Positions 18,101 through 25,233 of a stretch of DNA of 64,000 bases are shown here, piece by piece. The translations under genes were made by a program, and so were the position numbers. This stretch comes from Abditibacteriota bacterium (GTDB lineage: Bacteria; Armatimonadota; UBA5829): contig JAFZNQ010000039.1 of assembly GCA_017552965.1 (NCBI GenBank), positions 62,001-126,000 on the forward strand, in the 5' to 3' direction. Positions within the stretch are counted from its first letter, which is position 1. Each line of letters begins with the position of its first letter. The notes beneath the pieces were generated by a model. That model was given only the letters and a program-made list of their open reading frames with translations. It ran no database searches and had not been told where the DNA came from.

Positions 18101-20078
18101 GGTCTTTGCCGAGACCCAGGACGAGAACTCCAGCTTCGTGAGCAACAGCGTATATACCATTTCGCCCAAGGCCAATATTCTCTCCGGCAGCAAAGTGACA
18201 GACATCAAGTCGTCGGGCCTGCCCGACTCTCTCTATCTGACAGGCAACAGCAACGTGGCCATGGGCGTTCCGTCCATAGGCAGCAACCTGATAGCTGCCC
18301 CCGCTCAGGTCAGCGGGACCCCGGGTATCGCCCTGTTTGAAAACAGCCGCACCCTGGTGGTGGACAACAACAAGGTGCTGGAGATAGACGGCAACGGCGA
18401 CGCCGCCTGGAGGCTGACCAATCCCGAGATGATGATCCGGGACGGCAACAGCTGGGTGCGCAGCGGCTTCACCCTGAACAATCCGGTGAAGGCCTCCTAC
18501 CACGTGGACGACAACTTCTACAACAAGAGCTGCATCGTGGTAGCCGACGCCGGCAGAAAGGCAGTGATGTTCTTTGACAAGGCCGGCATAGTCAAGACCA
18601 GCTCCTACGACGGCATGGAATACAGCTGGTATTTCAACAGGTTCGTGGACCAGTACGGTCTGATGCCTTCGGGCCAGAGCTCGGATCTCAGCAACATAAG
18701 CGACTTCCAGGTGTGGACCGAAAAGCTGGGCGACTTCATATACAGATACCACATCACTGTGGCCGACTCCGGCAACAAGCGCATAGTGGATATGACTCTG
18801 GTGGACAACAACGGCCATCTGGAGGACTGCTTCGTCACCGATAAGGGCGAGATCATGCCCTATCTGAACTGGATCTGCTACGACAGCTTTACCGACAAGA
18901 AGTTCAAGTTCACCTCCGTGCAGGTCTCCGACGTGATCAGAGACCCCGTGGCCGGCAAGGACGTCCGGCTGGTGGTGGCAGGCATCGCCAACTTCAACGC
19001 TGCCGAGCGCAGCGGCCTGAAGAAGAGCAAGGGCGGCTCGGTGCTCATCTATTCCTATGATCTGCTGGACAACACAGACACAGTGAACAGATACGGCAAG
19101 GCCATCGACTCCATAGGCAAGAAGACCGACAAGCTGGGCGTGCCCGGCACCTTCGGAGATATGCTGGCCGACAGCGTCAGCAACAAGCTGCTCCAGTCCA
19201 TCAGCGGTCTGAAGAAGGCCGTCATCACGGGCTATCACTTCAACCAGGGCTCCGAGTCGGCCGATATGTCCCACATAGGCATAGCGGTGCTGGACGACAG
19301 CGGCATAGTGGAATACGTGGTGGCGAGAGACGGGTCCAACAGTCCCATACAGAACTCCGACGGCACCTATCAGTGGAAGGGCAGAAGGTTCGTGACTGCC
19401 AGCTACTTCGGTATGAACAGTCCCGAGGCCGACAAGCTGACCAGAGGCTCTCAGGTAGCCGAGTACTCGCTGGTGACCTTCCCCGGCCGCGTAAAGGCCT
19501 TCTCGGCGGACTATTACAAGAGAGCCGGCTTTGCCTCCGGCTACTCCCAGGGCAGCAACACCACCTACAGGAACAACTGGCTGCCTCTGAAGGCTCCTCT
19601 GGTGCCTATGGATCTGAAGGTCCTGGGCAACGGCAACTGGCTGGTGACCAACGGCTTCAGCGGCGACCTGAACTACCGCTACAAGAACCCCTATGACGGC
19701 AACGTATATCTGGCTAAGGGCAAATATACGGGCGAGGTGTTCGAGGTGGATTTCCAGGACGTCTATGACGGCAACGAGAACAACCAGGAGTGGTGGGCTC
19801 CCAGACTGGTCTGGAGCAACACCAACATCCGGTCCTACAACGTGGACGACTATCTGCCCAACATAGAAAAGTCCCCCAGAGCCATATGGTTCCTGGAGCT
19901 GGCAGACCAGATCGCCCTCTGGAACAGGACCGTGGAGGAGATGGACGGTGTGATCTATCCCGACCCGTCCGTGGCAGACAACGGCGACGTCAATCAGCCT
20001 ACCGTGCTGGGCACCATAGTGGGCGGCTGGAGAAACAGCGGAGCCAAGATGAGCTTCCCCAAGTCTGCAGACAGATAA
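15156..20078 (+). CDS. Very large exported protein, possible pilus-linked adhesin
   Basis: A 1640-residue protein with a signal peptide (MRNTIKILLTAALFAVCCTMLFAEA is the N-terminal 25). About residues 125-190 (LSQLDVLLVPYAAGDVYQLL, then KDWVARGGVLWYDT) resemble a glutamine-amidotransferase-like Rossmann domain as in DUF4350 or ThuA-type proteins. The rest is beta-rich; segments such as IVVADAGRKAVMFFDKAG, TVADSGNKRIVDMTLVDNNG and RTLVVDNNKVLEIDGNGDAAW look like blades of an NHL/PQQ-type propeller. There is no membrane anchor or sorting signal at the C-terminus. Its place right after the giant pilins suggests a job like PilY1 (pilus-tip adhesin, propeller-bearing), but the sequence is not PilY1 and this is inference. 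GGAG lies nine bases before the ATG. Confidence 0.6.
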   Translation: MRNTIKILLTAALFAVCCTMLFAEAQHYNATVKVRAAVLELADANGNGVIVNRSGTARTISSGWLDTLLTFQSLNLSRDTIGIDARANIEFEFYNPNAMPEYAQFADYAGNTNINPTNFYNDQRNNPVYWLLPADCVTARALSQLDVLLVPYAAGDVYQLLSMNKTVKDWVARGGVLWYDTDKPSKSVPIDITPIVKLSFGKASGRSGISSTSPILDYPFVLDLDKITDLSEGSLQQTGTLGLEHNFSAITFNNDAPSYSVVKVGEGKVVFSFDSLTGKIVDLSASDDYKKAAFNMLYYALGNTTLRSGALTGLLGSSVTYTGGFAGKAKPIIDANRVIYTTDMPGNYAVYIEGEKLTNGQCPDRDKKLSKPAVLGENDVVVYDEDGVVYLYDGITYTMGGMNVGTGRWLKIYEPEDTDHPDDTDDFANTDYAPLVRDNWVYYADNYARLHCIYTKDLSSGEAQHSWVTKVTVNANDRMLLAQPLLYSCTESNGAYVTHVVMATRKISSDSDQPSISSVPVFVENEVCSNQPANQPSTDVLKPDLTVYPSFASNKMSYYKTEGGEYMLDVVCEYNIDDELPVEQFTLTEGSDYTVEDNKSLMLKSKRVTNSEDDSSYLAMSDDSDLVRGESRLKYVRLSDMKFILTYVPKYDNAPVGGGTGTRHFYIENNVLANAGDGFVIKLKTYDVDETGSKKNRYIAKIYNNSIITNGTVANTRAMQWSYLVHGGYDGMKLPEGTSTYTGSLKSEIDWEFPYGTTNLPDITSLSDPVAVGDRVYFTATATVDGINRTAVICVKNDPTYKLKIVDEDGNPVRLYSNKKNESDAWVRDKTYDVMIYQPDPVFKDYGPDAIRFNVRNAGLQLGLDEEQGIITITKNNTLRHTVGENSDPKWLPCGGVTAALPVFVSVDAKFLPIKNDTYPFIPDDYNENNTSNSLSVWDGDSNKTKKLYVDMSEWQTLCWYSILPGNTKAAICPVVSGDNVMVFAETQDENSSFVSNSVYTISPKANILSGSKVTDIKSSGLPDSLYLTGNSNVAMGVPSIGSNLIAAPAQVSGTPGIALFENSRTLVVDNNKVLEIDGNGDAAWRLTNPEMMIRDGNSWVRSGFTLNNPVKASYHVDDNFYNKSCIVVADAGRKAVMFFDKAGIVKTSSYDGMEYSWYFNRFVDQYGLMPSGQSSDLSNISDFQVWTEKLGDFIYRYHITVADSGNKRIVDMTLVDNNGHLEDCFVTDKGEIMPYLNWICYDSFTDKKFKFTSVQVSDVIRDPVAGKDVRLVVAGIANFNAAERSGLKKSKGGSVLIYSYDLLDNTDTVNRYGKAIDSIGKKTDKLGVPGTFGDMLADSVSNKLLQSISGLKKAVITGYHFNQGSESADMSHIGIAVLDDSGIVEYVVARDGSNSPIQNSDGTYQWKGRRFVTASYFGMNSPEADKLTRGSQVAEYSLVTFPGRVKAFSADYYKRAGFASGYSQGSNTTYRNNWLPLKAPLVPMDLKVLGNGNWLVTNGFSGDLNYRYKNPYDGNVYLAKGKYTGEVFEVDFQDVYDGNENNQEWWAPRLVWSNTNIRSYNVDDYLPNIEKSPRAIWFLELADQIALWNRTVEEMDGVIYPDPSVADNGDVNQPTVLGTIVGGWRNSGAKMSFPKSADR

Positions 20079-20094
20079 GAACAAACAAAAAAAG

Positions 20095-20121
20095 CAGACC
20101 CGCAAGGGTCTGTTTTTTTTT
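20095..20121. terminator. Bidirectional terminator between the 1640-aa gene and birA
   Basis: CAGACCC (20095-20101) and GGGTCTG (20106-20112) form a stem with a GCAA loop, flanked by an A-run on the left and nine T on the right. It serves the plus-strand gene ending at 20078 and, read on the minus strand, the birA gene ending at 20125. Confidence 0.9.
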
Positions 20122-20124
20122 GTG

Positions 20125-20808
20125 TCAGAGGAAGGTGCCGGAGGAGAGGCGCTGCAGCCCGGAGCCTGTCTCCACCAGGAGCCTGCCCTCCCTGTCAACG
20201 CCTCTGATGACGCCGGTGACGGAGCTGCTCCCGCAGGCTACGGAGGCCCGCTCGTTCAGGAGGAGCATATGGCTGCTCCACTCTCCTATGATCTCGTCAA
20301 AGGGCAGCTCCAGACAGCGCTCCAGCTCCCGGGACAGGGGCAGGGTGAGGACCTGAGGCTCTATGAGCCTGCCGGTCTCCAGCAGCACGGAGGTGGCCCG
20401 AAGGCCCGGGGGGAAGGCTGAGGACCGGACGTTGATCCCTATGCCTATGGTCATATAGGCCGCGCCGCCGCAGGAAGCCTTTTCGCACAGGATGCCGCAG
20501 AGCTTCCGGCCGCCTGCATACAGGTCGTTGACCCATTTGAGACGGGTGTCCAGACCGCAGACCCCCAGGAGGGTCCTGCGGACTGCCAGCCCCGCCGCAA
20601 AGCTGTATTCGCCGGCGGGCCTGAGGCAGGGGAAGGCAAAGGTGATGAGCAGGGATTCCGCCGCCGTGTCATGCCACTTGCGGCCCGGCTTGCCCCGGCC
20701 CCGGGTCTGGGTCCGGGCAGTCACACAAAAAGGACTGCTGACACTTGGCAGCAGCCCCGCGGCTTGGTCCATGGTGGAATCCACCGTATCGTAGTGGAAA
20801 AAAAGCAT
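20125..20808 (-). CDS. birA: Biotin--[acetyl-CoA-carboxylase] ligase, catalytic domain only
   Basis: A 227-residue class I biotin protein ligase that activates biotin with ATP and attaches it to a lysine of BCCP-type carriers. The start MLFFHYDTVDSTMDQA matches the catalytic domain, so there is no N-terminal DNA-binding domain and no repressor function. The biotinyl-AMP loop is TRGRGKPGRKWHD (residues 36-48). KWVND with K91 is the usual KWPND catalytic-Lys motif with Val for Pro, and MTIGIGINV follows. It ends with the small C-terminal beta domain (TGVIRGVDREGRLLVETGSG). The ATG sits 2 bases after the J-domain gene, so the two are coupled. Longer upstream starts would overlap that gene and were not used. 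Confidence 0.9.
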   Translation of the reverse strand: MLFFHYDTVDSTMDQAAGLLPSVSSPFCVTARTQTRGRGKPGRKWHDTAAESLLITFAFPCLRPAGEYSFAAGLAVRRTLLGVCGLDTRLKWVNDLYAGGRKLCGILCEKASCGGAAYMTIGIGINVRSSAFPPGLRATSVLLETGRLIEPQVLTLPLSRELERCLELPFDEIIGEWSSHMLLLNERASVACGSSSVTGVIRGVDREGRLLVETGSGLQRLSSGTFL

Positions 20809-20810
20809 GT

Positions 20811-21458
20811 CTATTTGAATATCTTGCCGAAGAAGCCTCCGCTCTTTTTGGCGCTGGTGGTGGAGCTGGTGGCCTTGCGTGGCTTGCCGCTCCTTTCCGC
20901 CACCGTGTCCATGAGCTTTTCGCGGATGGCGGGATTGTTGCCTGCCAGCTGGGCAGCCTTGGAGTAGGACGCCATGGCTACGTCGAAGGAGCGCATGGAC
21001 CTGTGTATGTCGCCCTTCAGCTCCCACAGCTCGGCTGAGTTCTGCTTCAGCTCCAGAGCCTTTTCCAGCACCTGGTCGGCCTCGTTGGGCTTGGATTGCT
21101 TGATGAGGCCCCGGGCAGTCTCTATGAGGTTGGAGAACTGCAGCTCCTTTTGCCGCCGCATCTCGGGAGTCTCGATCACGATCGTTTCTTCCGGCTGCTG
21201 CTCTTCTGCGGGATGGGGCTGCCGGGCGTATTCTCTGGCCTGAGCCAGACCGAAGTCGTAGGCCTCCCTGAGGACGTCGTCCTTGAGAGTCCTGTAGGCC
21301 TCGTTTAAGGCAATAAACTTTTCGTTTGCGTCGTGCAGATTTTTGGCTATATCCGGATGATATTGGCGCACGAGCTTGTGATACTGCTTCTTCACGGTGT
21401 CCTTTGAAGCAGTCTCTTCGATATCAAGTATCTCGTAAAAGTTCTTGTCTATGTCCAT
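20811..21458 (-). CDS. J-domain protein with TPR-like C-terminal half
   Basis: A 215-residue protein with an N-terminal J domain (about residues 7-70) bearing the HPD motif at 34-36 (RQYHPDIAKN), which stimulates DnaK ATPase. After a short Pro/Glu-rich linker there is a helical TPR-like segment (IETARGLIKQSKPNEADQVL, LKGDIHRSMRSFDVAMASYS). The Lys/Ser-rich tail ends in FFGKIFK. It lacks the Gly/Phe region and zinc fingers of DnaJ, so it is a co-chaperone of restricted, unknown client range. The start is set at the ATG at 21458, two bases after folK; an in-frame ATG at 21491 would overlap folK. It is in the dnaX-ybaB-folK operon. Confidence 0.82.
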   Translation of the reverse strand: MDIDKNFYEILDIEETASKDTVKKQYHKLVRQYHPDIAKNLHDANEKFIALNEAYRTLKDDVLREAYDFGLAQAREYARQPHPAEEQQPEETIVIETPEMRRQKELQFSNLIETARGLIKQSKPNEADQVLEKALELKQNSAELWELKGDIHRSMRSFDVAMASYSKAAQLAGNNPAIREKLMDTVAERSGKPRKATSSTTSAKKSGGFFGKIFK

Positions 21459-21460
21459 AC

Positions 21461-21904
21461 TTAAGCTGTTCCTGTAATATAGCTTCTCCAATGCAGGCGC
21501 TCTGTCTCCGGAATGATCTCGAGAGCCGGCTCGATCACAAAGGGTCTCTGTCGCAGATCCCTGTGGGGTATGACCAGGTCCGGGCTGTCGTAGATGATGT
21601 TGTCATAAAATATGATGTCTATATCTATGACCCTCGGCCCCCATTTAAATGTTTCACGCCTTCCGCATATTTTCTCCGTTTCTTTCACCCACCTGAGCAG
21701 CTCCGAAGGAGTGAGAGAGGTGGTCCCGTACAGGGCGCCGTTCAGAAAAAGGGGCTGCTCCCTGTAGCCGTAGGGCTCGGTCTCCCTCAGGGCGGACTGC
21801 CTGAGGACGGTGACCCCCGGGCTCAGCAGGCTGCAGGCCCGGGCTATGTTGGCCTCTCTGTCCCCCAGGTTGCTGCCCAGTCCCAGAAGAATGGGGACCT
21901 CCAT
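21461..21904 (-). CDS. folK: 2-amino-4-hydroxy-6-hydroxymethyldihydropteridine pyrophosphokinase
   Basis: A 147-residue HPPK, which transfers pyrophosphate from ATP to 6-hydroxymethyl-7,8-dihydropterin in folate synthesis. Motifs are LLGLGSNLGDREANI at the start, the ET-EPYGYREQPLFLNGA pterin site, and the signature WGPRVIDIDIIFYD with the magnesium-binding DxD. PHRDLRQRPFVIEPALEI ends the core. The size is a little below the usual 155-170. Its ATG follows the ybaB TGA with no gap (TGAATG). folC, another folate gene, is in a separate operon at 33303-34538. Confidence 0.93.
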   Translation of the reverse strand: MEVPILLGLGSNLGDREANIARACSLLSPGVTVLRQSALRETEPYGYREQPLFLNGALYGTTSLTPSELLRWVKETEKICGRRETFKWGPRVIDIDIIFYDNIIYDSPDLVIPHRDLRQRPFVIEPALEIIPETERLHWRSYITGTA

Positions 21905-22258
21905 TCAGAACTTCAGTCCGGGTATATTCAGTCCTCCGGTGAGCTGGGATACCTGAGCTTCCTCGGCTGCCTTGGCCTGCTTGACCGCCTCGTTGACGGC
22001 GGATATGATCATGTCCTGGAGCATCTCCACATCCTGGGGATCCACGCACTCGGGCTTGATGGTCAGCTCAGTCAGGGCGCAGGCGCCGGTGACCTTGGCG
22101 GTGACCATGCCGCCGCCGCTGGAGGCCTCGTAGATCTTCTGATTCAGCTCTTCCTGGATCTTTTCCTGCTCGGCCAGCATCTTCTGAGCCTGCTTCATCA
22201 TGTTCTGCATGTTCATACCGCCGCCGAAGCCGCCGTAATTGTTTCTTCCTTTTGCCAA
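21905..22258 (-). CDS. ybaB: YbaB/EbfC-family nucleoid-associated protein
   Basis: A 117-residue member of the YbaB/EbfC family of small dimeric DNA-binding proteins. The core MNMQNMMKQAQKMLAEQEKI, the GGGMVTAKVTGACALTELTI strand region and PECVDPQDVEMLQDMIISAV are typical. The start is a TTG at 22258, chosen because AAGGAGA (22270-22264) lies five bases upstream. That gives an N-terminal stretch LAKGRNNYGGFGGG before the core, with an internal ATG as alternative. It follows dnaX by 13 bases, the common dnaX-ybaB pairing, but the recR that usually comes next is replaced by folK. Confidence 0.9.
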   Translation of the reverse strand: MAKGRNNYGGFGGGMNMQNMMKQAQKMLAEQEKIQEELNQKIYEASSGGGMVTAKVTGACALTELTIKPECVDPQDVEMLQDMIISAVNEAVKQAKAAEEAQVSQLTGGLNIPGLKF

Positions 22259-22271
22259 TGTGGTCTCCTTG

Positions 22272-24041
22272 TTATTTGTATATCGTATCGATCTCCGCCT
22301 CGGGCCAGAGCTTTTTGGCCTCTGCCAGCTGGGGATGATCGTCATATCTCGGGTCGGCCAGAGGGTTGTCCGGCTCCTCCGCCGTAAGTCTGGGATTGTC
22401 CACCGTCACCGCCTCCCTGTCTGCCGGAGGCTCCTCCGGAGCCGGGGCCGTCTCCAGCCCCTCCGGGGTAGGGGGGACTACCCGGGCGTCGTCTGCCTCC
22501 CGGGGAGCTGCTTCCCGGGGCGCGGGCTCTGTCTCAAACTCCATGTTGATGTGGAACTGATAGCATTCCTCCAGAGCCTGCTCCAGAGTCTTTTTTTCCT
22601 CGATGCACAGCTTGCAGATAAAGCCGTCCGTGTGGGCAAAGCTGACAAAGAGAGTGCCGTCGCGATAATCCCTGAGGACGGCCTTTTCGGCTCCCTTGAC
22701 CAGCTGCTCCTTGCGGTATTTTTCCCGCACGTAGTTCAGGTAGCGCTTCCAGAAGCTGCGCAGGTTGTCTATGCTGATGGACCTGCCGGCGGCCTGACGC
22801 TCCTTTTTGTCTGCGGCAGGCTTCGTCTGGAGCACCCGCACCGGCTTTTCAGCCGGGGCGGAGGCAGGCTGCTCGGCGGGCTGAGGCCGGGTCTCCTGCT
22901 TCGGCTGCTCCGCTCGGGGCTGTTCTGCGCGGGGCTGCTGCCGGACCGGCAGGACCTCCGGCGCCGCCGCAGGGCTCGCCGCTCCGGCGCAGGCCTTCAA
23001 AAATGCCAGCTCAAATACCAGTCTGGCGTCCGTGGTGTAGCGCAGGCTCTGCTCGGCGGACAGGAATACGTCCATCACTCTCACTATTTCCTGCACCTCG
23101 AACCGGGCCGCCTGCTCTTCCCACCGGCTGCCTCTGGTCTTGTCGGCGCCTATGCGGACTGTCAGCAGGTCTCTGAAAAACCCGGCTATCAGGGGGATGG
23201 CGTCCCTGATGTCCTTGCCGGCAGAGAGGAGCCGCCCCGAATATTCGAAGGCAGCGGCCGCATCCCTGTCCCTGACGGCCCGGGATATGTCAAAAAGTAT
23301 GTCGTCCTCTATGAGTCCCAGGACCCCCGTCACGTCCTTGTCGGTGATGTTCGCGCCGGAAAAGGAGATGACCTGCTCCAGTATGCTCAGGGAATCCCTG
23401 TAGGAGCCGTTGGCGGCTCTGGCTATCAGGCTCACCGCCTCCGGGGTCATGGTCACGTGCTCGCATTCTGCCACGTGGGCCACCCGGCTGCCGATGGATT
23501 CGACAGTGCCCCGGCGGAAGTCAAACTGCTGACACCGGCTCCTGATGGTGACCGGTATCTTGTGGGCCTCGGTGGTGGCCAGTATGAACACCGCGTAGGA
23601 GGGAGGCTCTTCCAGAGTCTTGAGAAAGGCGTCCTTTGCCGTGGCGGAGAGCTGGTGGGCCTCGTCTATGATAAACACCTTGTAGCGGAGCTCCGCGGGC
23701 CTGTATTTAACGCTGTCCACTATGGCTTCCACGTCGTCCACGCCTCTGTTGCTGGCGGCGTCCATCTCATACACGTCCACGGCGTTGCCGTTCCTGATGG
23801 AGACGCAGGCCGGACACTGACAGCAGGGCTCCGCAGTGGGGCCCTTCTCACAGTTCAGGGCCTTGGCCAGTATCCTGGCCACGGTAGTCTTGCCGGTGCC
23901 TCTGGTGCCGCAGAACAGATAGGCCTGGGGGATCTTGCCTGTGGCTATAAAGTTGGATATGGTGCGGACGATATGCTCCTGTCCCACCAAATCTCCAAAG
24001 CTTTCCGATCTGTATTTTCTGAATAGAGAAATATAGCCCAA
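22272..24041 (-). CDS. dnaX: DNA polymerase III subunit tau (and perhaps gamma)
   Basis: A 589-residue clamp-loader ATPase. The N-terminus LFRKYRSESFGDLVGQEHIV is typical. Walker A is GTRGTGKT (45-52) and the zinc site is C64, C73, C76 and C79. Walker B is VFIIDEAHQL, and the sensor/SRC region is ILATTEAHKIPVTIRSRCQ. Domain III runs to about residue 365, followed by a Pro/Glu/Gln-rich linker and a tau C-terminal domain (SISIDNLRSFWKRYLNYV onward). The start is a TTG with GGGAGG six to seven bases upstream. An in-frame A_AAA_AAG heptamer lies at 22596-22590 (see findings). It is the first gene of the minus-strand operon. Confidence 0.94.
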   Translation of the reverse strand: MGYISLFRKYRSESFGDLVGQEHIVRTISNFIATGKIPQAYLFCGTRGTGKTTVARILAKALNCEKGPTAEPCCQCPACVSIRNGNAVDVYEMDAASNRGVDDVEAIVDSVKYRPAELRYKVFIIDEAHQLSATAKDAFLKTLEEPPSYAVFILATTEAHKIPVTIRSRCQQFDFRRGTVESIGSRVAHVAECEHVTMTPEAVSLIARAANGSYRDSLSILEQVISFSGANITDKDVTGVLGLIEDDILFDISRAVRDRDAAAAFEYSGRLLSAGKDIRDAIPLIAGFFRDLLTVRIGADKTRGSRWEEQAARFEVQEIVRVMDVFLSAEQSLRYTTDARLVFELAFLKACAGAASPAAAPEVLPVRQQPRAEQPRAEQPKQETRPQPAEQPASAPAEKPVRVLQTKPAADKKERQAAGRSISIDNLRSFWKRYLNYVREKYRKEQLVKGAEKAVLRDYRDGTLFVSFAHTDGFICKLCIEEKKTLEQALEECYQFHINMEFETEPAPREAAPREADDARVVPPTPEGLETAPAPEEPPADREAVTVDNPRLTAEEPDNPLADPRYDDHPQLAEAKKLWPEAEIDTIYK

Positions 24042-24073
24042 GCTATCCCTCCCGGGTATAGTTATTCATTATA

Positions 24074-24103
24074 ATTATACTACAAAACCCCGGCCGTTTG
24101 CAA
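24074..24103 (-). promoter_or_regulatory. Promoter of the dnaX operon
   Basis: On the minus strand TTGCAA (24103-24098) and TATAAT (24079-24074) are 18 bases apart; the sequence just before the -10 reads TTGTAG. A second TATAAT-like copy lies at 24073-24068. It is divergent from the promoter region of the LTxxQ gene on the plus strand. Confidence 0.7.
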
Positions 24104-24183
24104 CACGGTCGCTGCAATAATATGCGGCCGGGAAAGAGACTGCCGCCGCCGCGGAGCCCGGCGGAACTTTTCGGAGGCAAAAA

Positions 24184-24195
24184 TTGTAGTATAAA
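24184..24195 (+). promoter_or_regulatory. Likely promoter of the first LTxxQ gene
   Basis: TTGTAGTATAAA occurs 43 bases before the likely start codon, and its TATAAA (24190-24195) would be the -10 box. It repeats the TTGTAGTATAA block of the dnaX and glycosyltransferase promoters. The -35 region (TTTTCG near 24168) is poor. The rest of the 24042-24238 gap holds this divergent promoter pair and nothing else that I can identify. Confidence 0.45.
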
Positions 24196-24238
24196 TGTAA
24201 GAGCGCCGCTCTAATAATACAGTATGCTGGTGAACAAG

Positions 24239-25045
24239 ATGAAAAAAACGGTTTTGATGCTGATACTGATCCTGGCCGTCACCGCCTCCTTCGGAGCAGA
24301 CGTGGTGAAAAAGAGCGCCAGACCCTCCGGGTCCTCCGGGAGCGACTTCCCGATCCTGGCCCCCGGCAGCGAGGGGGGCTATCCCTCCGTGGCCGGCTTT
24401 CAGGGCAGAGGCCTGACTACGGGCTCCTATTTCCTGGGCATGATCTCTCCCGACGGCCTGATAGCCAGAGAGCTGGGCCTTACCTCGGCTCAGAAGAAAA
24501 AGCTGAGAGAGCTGAACTCCAACTACAGCTACAGATACAGGCAGGACTACAGGGATCACGGCGGCTTTGCCCCGGTCCGCGGCGCAGGCCGGGATGACCG
24601 CATGTACCATATGTCCTCCGGCTACGAGAATGCCTTCAAGGCTCTGCTGACCGGCAGACAGAGGACCAGATACGAGCAGCTGAAAAGACAGTATACCGGG
24701 GACTGGTATGACGACTACAGATTGTTCGACGACAGATACGACTATCTCTACGAGTCCTCCTTCCTGCGGGATCTGGACCTGACCACCGCTCAGAGACGGC
24801 AGCTGGAAAATCTGAACAAGATATTCTCGGACAAGCTCCGGAAGCAGACCGGGAGAAGCGACCGGCAAAAGGTCATGAGCGAGTATGACAGGTCTGTAAG
24901 GAGCATGCTGAACAAGAAGCAGCAGGAAAGGCTGGACGAGATGTATCTGGGCTTTCCCGGGGTCATAAATCCCGGCAAGGGCGATCCTTTTCCCGAGAGG
25001 ATGAAGGACACGCCTTCCACCAACAAGAAGTATTCCGTCCGCTGA
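24239..25045 (+). CDS. Exported LTxxQ-motif protein (Spy/CpxP-like helices)
   Basis: A 268-residue protein with a signal peptide (MKKTVLMLILILAVTASFGA). It carries two copies of a helical LTxxQ-type unit: ELGLTSAQKKKLRELNSNYS (about residue 78) and DLDLTTAQRRQLENLNKIFS (about residue 178). Each is followed by Tyr/Arg/Asp-rich helices and a segment like ENAFKALLTGRQRTRYEQL or DRSVRSMLNKKQQERLDEMY. LTxxQ repeats define the Spy/CpxP periplasmic chaperone and metal-response family, so an envelope-stress role is possible; the rest of the sequence is not close to those proteins. ATG 24239 gives a standard signal peptide; an ATG at 24224 would add five residues. Neither has a strong ribosome site. 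Confidence 0.65.
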   Translation: MKKTVLMLILILAVTASFGADVVKKSARPSGSSGSDFPILAPGSEGGYPSVAGFQGRGLTTGSYFLGMISPDGLIARELGLTSAQKKKLRELNSNYSYRYRQDYRDHGGFAPVRGAGRDDRMYHMSSGYENAFKALLTGRQRTRYEQLKRQYTGDWYDDYRLFDDRYDYLYESSFLRDLDLTTAQRRQLENLNKIFSDKLRKQTGRSDRQKVMSEYDRSVRSMLNKKQQERLDEMYLGFPGVINPGKGDPFPERMKDTPSTNKKYSVR

Positions 25046-25118
25046 TCCCGGCCCGGACAGGGCTTTGGAGGACCATACGAAGACGAACATATGGATAACC
25101 TACGCTGTGTTTGTTGCT

Positions 25119-25146
25119 GCGGCAGGCAATATGCCTGCCGCTTTCT
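25119..25146 (+). terminator. Likely terminator after the first LTxxQ gene
   Basis: GCGGCAGGCA (25119-25128) pairs with TGCCTGCCGC (25132-25141) across a three-base loop, followed by TTTCT. The stem is strong and the U-run weak. It lies 74 bases after the stop codon. Confidence 0.55.
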
Positions 25147-25172
25147 GCCTGCCCGGGCTTCCGAAGGGCGTC

Positions 25173-25196
25173 AACAAGCCTCCCGGGAGGCTTGTT
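25173..25196. repeat. Perfect 24-base palindrome
   Basis: AACAAGCCTCCC (25173-25184) is followed at once by its exact reverse complement GGGAGGCTTGTT (25185-25196). There is no loop and no U-run, so it looks more like a protein-binding site or cruciform than a terminator. It lies 38 bases before the start of the second LTxxQ gene. Confidence 0.6.
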
Positions 25197-25233
25197 CGGC
25201 TATACGGGCGCGCCGGCAGGGGTGGAGGCTGAT

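Noticed and set aside
15384-20198. A 1604-codon open frame on the minus strand opposite the 1640-aa gene
   Set aside because: It is a shadow of the plus-strand gene caused by GC-biased third positions. Its translation is low-complexity His/Val/Gly-rich, without a start site or family match, while the plus-strand protein has a signal peptide and ribosome site.
20809-21027. N-terminal extension of birA as a possible DNA-binding domain
   Set aside because: The extra 73 residues overlap the J-domain gene in another frame and show no helix-turn-helix. The ligase domain starts exactly at the ATG at 20808.
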